NCBI GenBank assembly: GCA_023389275.1
Contig: JAEWEN010000006.1
Span: 1-19,383, forward strand
Source: Bacillota bacterium
Lineage (GTDB): Bacteria > Bacillota > Clostridia > Clostridiales > Caloramatoraceae
Direction of reading: 5' to 3'
DNA: 19,383 nt
Shown piece after piece: positions 7,949-15,126 of this stretch. A program made the translations under genes and the position numbers. The notes under the pieces were generated by a model. That model saw only the letters and a list, made by a program, of their open reading frames with translations. It was not told the origin of the DNA and did no database searches. Numbering within the stretch: the first letter of the stretch is position 1; every line of letters begins with the position of its first letter.

Positions 7949-8473
7949 ATGAATGAAAAAAAAGAAATATTATTTTTAAATGATAACTATAACTTAAGAA
8001 ATTTTGATATTTTTATTAATGGTAAAAAAATAAAAGAGGAAAATAGTATAAAGGATAGAAAACATTTTTTTAGGGGAAAAGTAGATAGTGATTGTTTTAA
8101 AATAGCTTTAAAGCAACGACATCCTTGTGACAAAGTTTCTTCAATGCTTTTTGAAGCTATGGGATATCTTTTACTAGATTTTTTATATGATAGTCATATA
8201 AAAGGAGAGTGTAGAGCGGTATATGAAGGAGAGGTAACAAATTCTTTTAAAATAAATGTAGAGCTTATAAAAGAAAAGGGAAAAGGAAGAAAAGATACAT
8301 ATAAATTTAAGGTTTTAACAAATAGTGGTGAGATAATAGAAAGTAAAAATACATTTCAATCAGAGGAAAAACTTAAAAAAAGATGGAAGTGGTTCACATT
8401 ATTTACGTATCTTTTTCCAGCAGCACTTCCTATATTACTTTTAATTTTAGTTATTATTTTTGCTGTAATGTAA
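7949..8473 (+). CDS. Hypothetical protein with C-terminal membrane anchor
   Basis: I do not recognise this 174-residue protein. There is no signal peptide. Residues 1-about 145 are a soluble, lysine-rich region with short alternating hydrophobic stretches suggesting beta strands (for example KINVELIKEKGKGRKDTYKFKVLTNSGEII, about 101-130). Residues about 152-174 form one very hydrophobic segment reaching the last residue, preceded by KLKKRWKW. This fits a tail-anchored protein with the bulk in the cytoplasm. AGAGGG lies before the ATG, and a plausible promoter and flanking terminators on both sides make it a monocistronic unit. Base composition is like its neighbours. It sits at the boundary between conserved genes (zapA) and the arginine/transporter block. 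The coding call is well supported by its length and translation signals; the function is unknown. Confidence 0.75.
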   Translation: MNEKKEILFLNDNYNLRNFDIFINGKKIKEENSIKDRKHFFRGKVDSDCFKIALKQRHPCDKVSSMLFEAMGYLLLDFLYDSHIKGECRAVYEGEVTNSFKINVELIKEKGKGRKDTYKFKVLTNSGEIIESKNTFQSEEKLKKRWKWFTLFTYLFPAALPILLLILVIIFAVM

Positions 8474-8501
8474 AAAACCCCTAAATTAAATTTAGGGGTT
8501 T
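8472..8501. terminator. Bidirectional terminator between the orphan gene and argD
   Basis: AAACCCCTAAAT (8475-8486) pairs perfectly with ATTTAGGGGTTT (8490-8501) around a 3-nt loop. Read on the minus strand it is followed by a T6 run (8477 to 8472), so it is a good terminator for argB-argD. The plus-strand tail (TTTAAATT) is weaker. The minus-strand U-tract overlaps the stop codon of the convergent orphan gene. Confidence 0.88.
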
Positions 8502-8504
8502 AAA

Positions 8505-9656
8505 TTATAAACATTTTTCAAGAATATTTAATGCTTCATCAATTTCTTCATAACTTACATTTAAAGGAGGAAGTAGTCTTACAACATTACATCCAGCAGC
8601 TACTAAAAGTAGTTTATTTTCAAGTGCCTTATTAACAACCTTGCTTGGGTTTTCAACTTCTATTCCAATTAAAAGTCCCATTCCTTTAATGTTTTTAATA
8701 TTAGAATTATTTTTTTTCATATTTTCTAATTTTTTAAATATATAATTAGACTTTTCATTAACTTCATTTATAATATTTTTATCAAAAATTTCATTAACTA
8801 CAGCTAAAGCAACTGATGCAGCTAAAGGATTGCCACCAAATGTTGTTCCATGGTCCCCTGGTTCTATAACATCTGCTACTTTTTCATTAACTAAAGTAGC
8901 ACCTATTGGAAAGCCTCCACCAAGACCTTTTGCAAGACAAAGAATATCAGGTTTTACAGAGAATTTTTCAAATGCAAAAAAGCTTCCAACTCTTGCTATA
9001 CCACATTGAACCTCATCAAATATTAAAAGAACATTGTGTTTTTCGCATAAGGATTTAACCTCTGTTAAAAACTCTTTTGTACAAGGAGTAACTCCTCCTT
9101 CACCTTGAATAGGCTCTAGAATAATTGCACATGTATTGTCATCTATTTTATTTTTTATATCCTCAATATTGTTAAACTCAGCTTCAACAACACCACCTAT
9201 AAGTGGAGCAAATGCTGTTTGATATTTAGCTTGTCCTGTAACAGATAGTGCACCCATTGTTCTTCCATGAAAAGAATTTTTCATAAATACAATATTGTGT
9301 TTATTGTTATCCCCTTTAATCTTTCCATATTTTCTAGCAAATTTTAAAGCAGCTTCTATAGACTCAGCACCACTATTGCAAAATAGTACTGAAGATAAAT
9401 TAGAAAGTTCAGTTAATTTTTTTGCAAGATTTGTTTGAACATCGCTCCAGTAAAGGTTTGATATGTGTATTAGTTTGTTAGATTGTTCGTTTAAAGCTTT
9501 TTTTACAACATCGCTACAATGTCCAAAGCAGTTAACAGCAATTCCAGATACAAAGTCTAAATATTTATCTCCTGCATCATCATATAAATAAGTTCCTTTA
9601 CCAGATACAAAAGTTAAATCAAATCTTTTGTAGTTATTAGTTAATAGTTTGCTCAT
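8505..9656 (-). CDS. argD: Acetylornithine aminotransferase
   Basis: This is the PLP-dependent class III transaminase that converts N-acetylglutamate semialdehyde to N-acetylornithine. From the start chosen it has 383 residues, normal for the family. Visible features are the phosphate-binding loop CNSGAES (93-99), FHGRTMGALS (129-138), FDEVQ (213-217, PLP-ring Asp214), the Schiff-base lysine K243 in LAKGLGGGFPIGA, and TTFGGNPLA near 272. The segment QCGIARVG (217-224) departs from the common QTGxGRTG, a mild oddity. An extended reading to 9737 would run back inside argB and add a non-homologous leucine-rich stretch. I chose ATG 9656 because AAAGGGGG lies just upstream and family homology begins there. 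It overlaps the end of argB by 20 nt, suggesting translational coupling. Ornithine-specific transamination cannot be excluded by sequence, but context favours ArgD. Confidence 0.94.
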   Translation of the reverse strand: MSKLLTNNYKRFDLTFVSGKGTYLYDDAGDKYLDFVSGIAVNCFGHCSDVVKKALNEQSNKLIHISNLYWSDVQTNLAKKLTELSNLSSVLFCNSGAESIEAALKFARKYGKIKGDNNKHNIVFMKNSFHGRTMGALSVTGQAKYQTAFAPLIGGVVEAEFNNIEDIKNKIDDNTCAIILEPIQGEGGVTPCTKEFLTEVKSLCEKHNVLLIFDEVQCGIARVGSFFAFEKFSVKPDILCLAKGLGGGFPIGATLVNEKVADVIEPGDHGTTFGGNPLAASVALAVVNEIFDKNIINEVNEKSNYIFKKLENMKKNNSNIKNIKGMGLLIGIEVENPSKVVNKALENKLLLVAAGCNVVRLLPPLNVSYEEIDEALNILEKCL

Positions 9657-10524
9657 CAGTATATCCCCCTTTAATAGCAGTAGATGTGTATAATCCCTCA
9701 AACACATCAGTAATAAGTGAATGATTACGGCGACCATCTACTAAATGAACTTCTTTAGTTCCTTCTTCAATAGCTTTTATACAGCATTCCATTTTAGGAA
9801 TCATTCCACCTTGTATAATTCCTTTTTTAATATAATCTTTTATTTCAGATAGCGTTAAGCTTTCAATTAGTGATGATTTATCATTTATATCAAGATAAAC
9901 ACCTTCAATATCAGTCATAAGAATAAGCTTGTCTGCTTTTAGTGATGCACTTACCGCACCTGCAACATAGTCAGCATTTATATTGTATATTTGTCCATTT
10001 TCATCAAAGCCTATAGGTGCAATAACAGGTATAAAGTTGCTATCTATAAGCAGATCTAAAAATGCTGTATTTATAGATTCAACTTCTCCAACATATCCAA
10101 GATCGATTTCTTTTCCATCAACATATGAATATTTTTTCTTAGCTTCTATAAGACCTGAGTCACGTCCAGAAAGTCCTATTGCTTTAATGCAATGCTTAGA
10201 AAGCATACCTGATATTTCTTTATTAACGCTTCCAGATAAAGTCATTTCAACTATTTCCATAGTTTCTTTATCAGTAACACGAAGACCATTTATAAATTTA
10301 ACTGGACATCCTACCTTTTCAAGAACACTTGATATATTAGGACCACCACCATGAACAATTACAATATTAATTCCTTTTTCTTTTAAATATGCAACATCTT
10401 TAAAAAAAGCATCTTTTCCTTCTGTGCACTTCATAATGCTTCCACCAAATTTAATAACTATTGTACTTCCTTTATATTTATCTATATTAATTGAATTAAA
10501 ATCTATATTTAATGCGTTTTGCAT
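9637..10524 (-). CDS. argB: Acetylglutamate kinase
   Basis: This enzyme phosphorylates N-acetylglutamate, the second step of arginine synthesis. It is 295 residues and belongs to the amino-acid kinase fold. Key elements are the glycine-rich VIKFGGSIM (23-31, K25), IVIVHGGGPNI (54-64), the substrate-side GRDSGLIEAKK and NADYVAGAVSASLKADKLILMTD, and IIQGGMIPKM near the C-terminus. ATG 10524 is preceded by a near-perfect GAGGAGG; a start at 10545 would lack a site. Arginine-sensitive enzymes carry an N-terminal kinked helix. The 16 residues before YKGSTIVIKFGG are too ambiguous to decide whether this one is feedback-inhibited. It is first in a two-gene operon with argD, divergent from argC-argJ. 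Confidence 0.95.
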   Translation of the reverse strand: MQNALNIDFNSINIDKYKGSTIVIKFGGSIMKCTEGKDAFFKDVAYLKEKGINIVIVHGGGPNISSVLEKVGCPVKFINGLRVTDKETMEIVEMTLSGSVNKEISGMLSKHCIKAIGLSGRDSGLIEAKKKYSYVDGKEIDLGYVGEVESINTAFLDLLIDSNFIPVIAPIGFDENGQIYNINADYVAGAVSASLKADKLILMTDIEGVYLDINDKSSLIESLTLSEIKDYIKKGIIQGGMIPKMECCIKAIEEGTKEVHLVDGRRNHSLITDVFEGLYTSTAIKGGYTDEQTIN

Positions 10525-10573
10525 AATAATAACCTCCTCATCCAAAAATTAGGATTTATTCATTGTACACATA

Positions 10574-10602
10574 ATTATAAATGATATTTTATAATTATAC
10601 AA
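10574..10602 (-). promoter_or_regulatory. Predicted promoter of argB-argD
   Basis: Read on the minus strand, the -35 is TTGTAT (10602 to 10597) and the -10 is a perfect TATAAT (10579 to 10574), separated by 17 bp. The leader before the argB ATG is about 40 nt, with no room for an attenuator. Confidence 0.75.
10587..10602. promoter_or_regulatory. Candidate ArgR operator at the argB-argD promoter
   Basis: The 16-bp near-palindrome TTTTATAATTATACAA overlaps the argBD -35. It matches the operator-like element at the argC promoter at 13 of 16 positions (ATAATTAT core, CAA right end). Read on the minus strand, TGTATAATTATAAA agrees with TGAATwwwwATTCA at 11 of 14 positions. A further ATAATTAT core lies 20 bp away at 10571-10578, over the -10 box. 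Confidence 0.5.
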
Positions 10603-10632
10603 GGTATATTTATAAATATTTATAAATAATTA

Positions 10633-10648
10633 TTGAATAATTATCCAA
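10633..10648. promoter_or_regulatory. Candidate ARG box (ArgR operator) at the argC promoter
   Basis: TGAATAATTATCCA (10634-10647) fits the ARG-box core TGAATwwwwATTCA at 13 of 14 positions. The enclosing TTGAATAATTATCCAA is a near-palindrome. It covers the -35 element and most of the spacer, a position where bound ArgR would block RNA polymerase. Another ATAATTAT core (10626-10633) abuts it. argR itself is not in this window. Confidence 0.62.
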
Positions 10649-10661
10649 AATATCATATAAT
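10633..10661 (+). promoter_or_regulatory. Predicted promoter of argC-argJ
   Basis: The -35 is TTGAAT (10633-10638) and the -10 is TATAAT (10656-10661), with a 17-bp spacer. The leader to the argC ATG is about 20 nt and contains GGGGGTG as ribosome site. Confidence 0.78.
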
Positions 10662-10688
10662 AGGTTTATTAGTTATGGGGGTGTTAGT

Positions 10689-11726
10689 ATGATAAAAGCA
10701 GGTATAGTAGGTATTACAGGTTATGCAGGACAACAGCTTTACTATATATTAAGTAATCATAGTAATGTAGAAGTTAAGTTTATAGCAGCAAGAAGTAATG
10801 TTGGTATATGCATAAGTGAATTATATGGTAATTATAGTAATATTATTCAACAAAAGTGTATAGGTATAGAAGAAATCGATGAAAATCTTTCTAATATAGA
10901 TGTATTGTTTTTAGCTCTGCCACATGGTACAGCTTTTGAAATGGTAGAAAAGGCATATAAAAAGGGAATAAAGGTTATTGATCTTGGGGCAGATTATAGA
11001 ATTGATAATAAAGATATATATGAAAAGTGGTATAATGTTGAGCACAAAAATCCACATCTTATAGAGAAAGCTGTTTATGGACTTTGTGAAATTAATAGAG
11101 AAAAAATTAAAGAAGCTAAAATAATAGCTAATCCAGGATGTTACACAACAGCAAGTATTTTAGCACTTTATCCTCTTATTAAAAACAATATAATTGATGA
11201 GAAAAAGGTAATAATAGATGCAGCGTCAGGAACAAGTGGTGCTGGAAGAGGTGCAAAGGTTGCTAATATTTTTTGTGAAGTAAATGAAAATTATAAAGCC
11301 TATGGAGTAGCAACACATAGACATACACCGGAAATTGAACAGGAATTAACAAAAGCAGGAGATAGTGAAGTTTTAGTATCATTTACTCCACATTTAGTTC
11401 CTATGAATAGAGGAATACTTGCTACTTGTTATGGATTTTTGAAAAAGCAAGTTACTGAAGATGAAATTAAAAGTATATATGAAAAAGAATATAAAAATGA
11501 AAGATTTATAAGACTTTTAGATAAAATGCCTGAAACAAAATGGGTAAGTGGAACTAATCTTTGTGATATATCTTTTAAAGTAGATGAGAGAACAGGAAGA
11601 GTAGTTGTTATATCAGCTATTGATAATCTTGTTAAAGGAGCAGCAGGACAAGCTGTACAAAATATGAATATAATATTTGGATTAAATGAAACAGAGGGAA
11701 TAGATAATTTAGCTATGCTACCATAA
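10689..11726 (+). CDS. argC: N-acetyl-gamma-glutamyl-phosphate reductase
   Basis: This enzyme reduces N-acetylglutamyl phosphate to the semialdehyde with NADPH, the third step of arginine synthesis. It has 345 residues, the standard length of the long (type 1) ArgC. The N-terminal Rossmann domain shows GITGYAG (8-14), then LALPHG (75-80) and DLGADYR (98-104). The catalytic cysteine is C151 in ANPGCYTT, and the active-site histidine region is HRHTPEIEQEL (210-220). SGTSGAGRGAK (180-190) and the C-terminal DNLVKGAAGQAVQNMNI are also conserved. GGGGGTG is the ribosome site. It forms an operon with argJ (12 nt gap). Confidence 0.97.
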   Translation: MIKAGIVGITGYAGQQLYYILSNHSNVEVKFIAARSNVGICISELYGNYSNIIQQKCIGIEEIDENLSNIDVLFLALPHGTAFEMVEKAYKKGIKVIDLGADYRIDNKDIYEKWYNVEHKNPHLIEKAVYGLCEINREKIKEAKIIANPGCYTTASILALYPLIKNNIIDEKKVIIDAASGTSGAGRGAKVANIFCEVNENYKAYGVATHRHTPEIEQELTKAGDSEVLVSFTPHLVPMNRGILATCYGFLKKQVTEDEIKSIYEKEYKNERFIRLLDKMPETKWVSGTNLCDISFKVDERTGRVVVISAIDNLVKGAAGQAVQNMNIIFGLNETEGIDNLAMLP

Positions 11727-11738
11727 AGGGGGATAAAA

Positions 11739-12959
11739 ATGAAAATTTTACAAGGGAAAACAATAACAGATGTTAATGGATTTTTAGCAAGCGGTGTTTA
11801 TAGTGGTGTTAAAAAAAGTAAAAAATTAGATTTATGTTTAATTCATAGTGAAAAGCCATGTAAAGCTTCAGGAACATTTACACAAAATAAAGCAAGAGCA
11901 GCATGTGTAACATTAAACATGGAAAACATAAATAATGAAAGTATTAGAACTATAGTTGTAAATAGTGGAAATGCTAATGCTTGTACAGGTGAAAAAGGTT
12001 ATAATGATGCAGTAGATATGACTAAAATAGCAGCAAATAGTTTAGGAATTAAAAAAGAAGAGGTTTTAGTTGCTTCAACTGGAATAATAGGTGTTCCACT
12101 TGAAATGGATAAAATCAAATATGGTATAGAAGAAGCTGCAAAAATCGTTTCAAAAACAGGTGGAGCAGAAGCTGCAAAAGCTATTTTAACAACAGATACT
12201 TTTATAAAGGAAGTTGCTGTAGAAATTGAAATAGGTGGGAAAATAGCAAAAATAGCAGGGATTGCAAAGGGTTCTGGTATGATACACCCTAATATGGCAA
12301 CAATGCTTGCTTTTATAACAACAGATGTTAATATATCAAAAAATCTTTTAGATAAAATATTTAAAGAAAGTGTTAAAAATAGCTATAATATGGTTTCTGT
12401 AGATGGAGATACCAGTACAAATGATATGTCTATAATACTTTCTAATGGTGCATGTGGAAACGAAGAAATCACTGATGAAAAAAGTGATGACTATATAGAA
12501 TTTAAAAAAGCTGTTGAATATGTTAACTTAACTCTTGCTAAATTAATAGCAAAAGATGGAGAAGGTGCAACTAAACTTTTAGAAGTTAAGGTAAAAGAAG
12601 CATTAACATTAGATGATGCAAGAAAATGTGCAAAATCAGTTGTTTCATCAAATCTTTTTAAATGCGCCTTATTTGGTAATGATGCTAACTGGGGAAGAAT
12701 AATATGTGCTCTAGGTTATGCTGATGCAAATATAGATATGAATATTTTAGATGTATTTTTAAGAAATGAAACTGAAAGTATACAAATAGTTAAAAATGGT
12801 GTAGGTATAAACTTTGATGAAGAAGCTGCTGAAAAGCTTTTAGATAGTAAAAACATTACAGTAGTTGTAAACTTAAAACAAGGTGCATATGAAGCAAGTG
12901 CATTTGGATGTGATTTAAGCTTTGAATATGTGAGAATAAACGGGTGCTATAGAACTTAA
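11739..12959 (+). CDS. argJ: Glutamate N-acetyltransferase / amino-acid acetyltransferase (ArgJ)
   Basis: ArgJ moves the acetyl group from N-acetylornithine to glutamate, which recycles it in the cyclic arginine pathway. Many ArgJ enzymes also make N-acetylglutamate from acetyl-CoA. The protein has 406 residues, the usual precursor length. The self-cleavage site is Ala187-Thr188 in KGSGMIHPNMATMLAF (178 onward), where T188 becomes the N-terminal nucleophile of the beta chain. The oxyanion-hole Thr-Gly is in VASTGIIG (T114, G115). The ending DLSFEYVRINGCYRT resembles the family C-terminus. Whether it is mono- or bifunctional cannot be read from sequence. No argA or argE is in the window. An AAAGGGGG site overlaps the end of argC. 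Confidence 0.96.
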   Translation: MKILQGKTITDVNGFLASGVYSGVKKSKKLDLCLIHSEKPCKASGTFTQNKARAACVTLNMENINNESIRTIVVNSGNANACTGEKGYNDAVDMTKIAANSLGIKKEEVLVASTGIIGVPLEMDKIKYGIEEAAKIVSKTGGAEAAKAILTTDTFIKEVAVEIEIGGKIAKIAGIAKGSGMIHPNMATMLAFITTDVNISKNLLDKIFKESVKNSYNMVSVDGDTSTNDMSIILSNGACGNEEITDEKSDDYIEFKKAVEYVNLTLAKLIAKDGEGATKLLEVKVKEALTLDDARKCAKSVVSSNLFKCALFGNDANWGRIICALGYADANIDMNILDVFLRNETESIQIVKNGVGINFDEEAAEKLLDSKNITVVVNLKQGAYEASAFGCDLSFEYVRINGCYRT

Positions 12960-12993
12960 TAAACTTTGTAATAGTTATTGAAAAATAGTAGAT

Positions 12994-13030
12994 AATAAGT
13001 GGAGAGTAGTAAATACTCTTCACTTATTTT
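12994..13030 (+). terminator. Strong hairpin after argJ, probable terminator
   Basis: AATAAGTGGAGAGTA (12994-13008) pairs with TACTCTTCACTTATT (13014-13028): 15 bp with a single G-U pair and a 5-nt loop, followed by TTTTATTTT. It should end argC-argJ transcription. It also lies only 27 nt before the start codon of the downstream lipoprotein gene, leaving almost no space for a separate promoter. Confidence 0.85.
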
Positions 13031-13055
13031 ATTTTAACTTGAAAGGAGAAATATT

Positions 13056-13649
13056 ATGAAAAAATTTCTTAAAAAATTATCACTAGTACTTATTGGTGTA
13101 CTAACTATAGCTATGCTTTTAGCATCATGTTCTACAGCTGAAAAAGCAGCAGAGGATGTTAAACAAGGTGCAGAAAATGTTACAGAAGGTGTAAAAGAAG
13201 GTACTAAAGATATTGCAAATGATGTAAAAGAAGGCACTAATAACATAACAGGTGGTGTTGATGGTGGTGCTACATCTAAAGGACAATTTGATTCAGCTAA
13301 CTCTAAAGAATCAATAGCATCTCTTATAGGTACATGGAATGGAACTGAAGCAGATGGGAATAAATATCAAATTACTCTTTATGAGGATTTAACATATGAA
13401 ATAGTTAAAAAAGATAAAAGTGATAAAGAACTTAATACTTGTTCAGGGAAATATTCTGTTAAAGGTGATATACTAACTCTTAACAAAGAAAAAGTAATGG
13501 AAAATGGAAGTGTTAAGGATGTTAATGAAGTAGATACTTATGTTATAACAGTGGAAAACCCAACTTCTATAAAAATTAAAGAAGATAAAAATAATACAGA
13601 AGTAAGACTTCAAAAAAATAATTCATTAGCTGATAAAAAAATAAAATAG
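13056..13649 (+). CDS. Lipoprotein with 11-residue repeats and lipocalin-like C-terminal domain
   Basis: This is a predicted membrane-anchored lipoprotein of 197 residues. It has a positively charged n-region (MKKFLKKL), a hydrophobic core and the lipobox LASC, with C25 as the lipidated residue. Residues 35-67 are three 11-residue repeats of the type VKEGTxxIxxx. A short Gly/Ser linker follows. The C-terminal part (about 84-190) opens with SLIGTWNGTEADGNKYQITLYEDLTYEIV and continues as alternating strands (YSVKGDILTLNKE, TYVITVENPTSIKI), typical of small lipocalin-like or copper-resistance-NlpE-like beta folds. I cannot assign a ligand or role. AAAGGAG (13042-13048) is the ribosome site. A bidirectional terminator separates it from the convergent transporter gene. 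Confidence 0.85.
   Translation: MKKFLKKLSLVLIGVLTIAMLLASCSTAEKAAEDVKQGAENVTEGVKEGTKDIANDVKEGTNNITGGVDGGATSKGQFDSANSKESIASLIGTWNGTEADGNKYQITLYEDLTYEIVKKDKSDKELNTCSGKYSVKGDILTLNKEKVMENGSVKDVNEVDTYVITVENPTSIKIKEDKNNTEVRLQKNNSLADKKIK
13158..13256 (+). repeat. Three 33-bp coding repeats in the lipoprotein gene
   Basis: The encoded units are VKQGAENVTEG, VKEGTKDIAND and VKEGTNNITGG (residues 35-45, 46-56, 57-67), in perfect 11-residue register. The periodicity and charge pattern suggest an amphipathic helix like those of LEA-type proteins. A fourth unit starts (V68) and decays into Gly-rich sequence. Confidence 0.8.
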
Positions 13650-13650
13650 C

Positions 13651-13690
13651 AAAAAAATAGTCTGTGTAAAATTATACACAGACTATCTTT
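13651..13690. terminator. Bidirectional terminator between the lipoprotein and the transporter
   Basis: ATAGTCTGTGTA (13657-13668) pairs perfectly with TACACAGACTAT (13675-13686) around a 6-nt loop. CTTTTTATTTT follows on the plus strand, and a T7 run (13657 to 13651) on the minus strand. It serves both convergent genes. Confidence 0.92.
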
Positions 13691-15043
13691 TTATTTTAAG
13701 AAATTAAAAATTCCTATACAATCTAAGAAAACTACTATTATAGCAATAGGTGCTACATACTTTATAAGTACATACCATATATTAAATATCCACTTAGCTA
13801 AAGGCTTTGGACTACAAAGTTCTTTGTAAATTTCGCTTTTTTTCATTTTAAGCGGTAGGAAAATAGATATTAAAAGTGCTCCAAGTGGCATTAAAATATT
13901 ACTAACTAAAAAGTCTGATATATCAAAAAATGATTTTCCAAATATACTTATATCACTTAATACACCAAATGATAAATTAGCTGGAATACCAAATATAAAT
14001 ATACAAATTCCTATAATCCATGCCCATTTACTTCTTTTTAGTGAATCTCCCTTTGCTATTGAACTTACTATTATTTCAAGCATTGAAAATGCAGATGTTA
14101 AAGCTGCAAATAAAAATAAAACAAGAAATGCTACAAAAAATAGTGTTCCAAAAGGTATTTTACTAAATACATTAGGTAAAACATTAAAAAGTAGTGCTGG
14201 ACCTTGACTTGGTTCAAGACCAAATGAAAATACTCCAGGGAAAATTGATAATCCTGAAAGAAGTATAATAATAAGGTTCATAACAACTATAGAAATAGCT
14301 GAAGAATTAATATTAGTTTTTTTAGGTAAATAAGAACTATATGTTACCATAACAGATACACCTATACTTAAAGCAAAAAATGATTGACCAAGAGCAAAAA
14401 GTATAGACTGAGAAGTAAGTTTTGTAAAATCAGGTTTTAATAAAAACTCTACTCCAAGATAAGCATTATGTAGTGTTAATGAACGAATTATTATTAAAAC
14501 AAAAAGAATAAAAAGCGCAGGCATCATTATTTTACTAGCTTTTTCTATTCCTGCTTGAACACCTTTAGATATTACTACAATAGTAATAATAATAAATAAA
14601 AAGTGAGCTATTAAAGATAATACAGTACTTGAGGATATTGTTGAAAATAAATTAACATATCCATCAGGAGTAAGTCCTGAAAGTGAACCTGTTAATCCTT
14701 TAAATATGTAAATTAAAATCCATCCACCTATAATGCTATAAAATGATAGAAGAATAAAAACAGCAACAATACCAAGTATCCCTATAATATTCCACTTTGT
14801 ACCTGGTGCAATAGCAGTATATGCTTCAATAGCGCTTTTTCCAGTTTTACGTCCTATAATAAACTCTCCAAGAAGTAATGGAAGTCCAAGAAGCAGTGTA
14901 AAAATAACAAACACTAAGAAAAATGCTCCCCCTCCACTAATACCAGCTACATATGGGAACTTCCATATAGCACCAAGTCCTATAGCTGATCCAGCAGCAG
15001 ATAAAATAAAACCAATACGCGATGACCATTGATCTTTTTCCAT
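13691..15043 (-). CDS. Sodium-dependent transporter, NSS/SNF family (copy 1)
   Basis: This is a predicted Na+-coupled amino-acid or related solute symporter of the neurotransmitter:sodium symporter family with the LeuT fold. It has 450 residues and about 11-12 hydrophobic segments. TM1 carries the unwound signature AAGSAIGLGAIWKFPY (16-31). Compared with LeuT, the Na1-site Asn27 is Ala25 and the gate Arg30 is Lys28. TM6 reads FALSIGVSVMVTYSSY, and the TM8 Na2 motif AALTS is intact. The GLGAIWKFPY version is shared with Bacillus YhdH/YocR-type members, whose substrates are poorly known. AGGGGG precedes the ATG. It is a paralogue of the gene immediately upstream. No clear promoter is visible in the 83 nt between them, which also contain that gene's terminator. 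Confidence 0.88.
   Translation of the reverse strand: MEKDQWSSRIGFILSAAGSAIGLGAIWKFPYVAGISGGGAFFLVFVIFTLLLGLPLLLGEFIIGRKTGKSAIEAYTAIAPGTKWNIIGILGIVAVFILLSFYSIIGGWILIYIFKGLTGSLSGLTPDGYVNLFSTISSSTVLSLIAHFLFIIITIVVISKGVQAGIEKASKIMMPALFILFVLIIIRSLTLHNAYLGVEFLLKPDFTKLTSQSILFALGQSFFALSIGVSVMVTYSSYLPKKTNINSSAISIVVMNLIIILLSGLSIFPGVFSFGLEPSQGPALLFNVLPNVFSKIPFGTLFFVAFLVLFLFAALTSAFSMLEIIVSSIAKGDSLKRSKWAWIIGICIFIFGIPANLSFGVLSDISIFGKSFFDISDFLVSNILMPLGALLISIFLPLKMKKSEIYKELCSPKPLAKWIFNIWYVLIKYVAPIAIIVVFLDCIGIFNFLK
14155..14245. repeat. 91-nt tract shared with the neighbouring paralogue (copy in NSS 1)
   Basis: By direct comparison this stretch is identical to 15594-15684 except for one base (C versus A in the GTAGTG[C/A]TGG context). 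It codes for a segment around FSFGLEPSQGPALLFNVLPNVF. Flanking parts of the two genes differ much more, especially at third codon positions. Confidence 0.85.
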
Positions 15044-15090
15044 ATTAATAACCCCCTATAAAAATATTTTAATATTTAAATAAATTATTT

Positions 15091-15120
15091 AAAAAAAGGG
15101 TATCTTTTAAGATACCCTTT
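15091..15120 (-). terminator. Intrinsic terminator after NSS transporter copy 2
   Basis: AAAGGGTATC (15095-15104) pairs perfectly with GATACCCTTT (15111-15120). Read on the minus strand, T7 (15097 to 15091) follows the stem. It lies directly after the stop codon of copy 2 and before copy 1. Confidence 0.9.
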
Positions 15121-15126
15121 ATAACC

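Noticed and set aside
9657..9737. An N-terminal extension of ArgD beginning at 9737
   Set aside because: The extra residues lie inside argB, resemble no ArgD N-terminus, and a strong ribosome site marks the later ATG at 9656.
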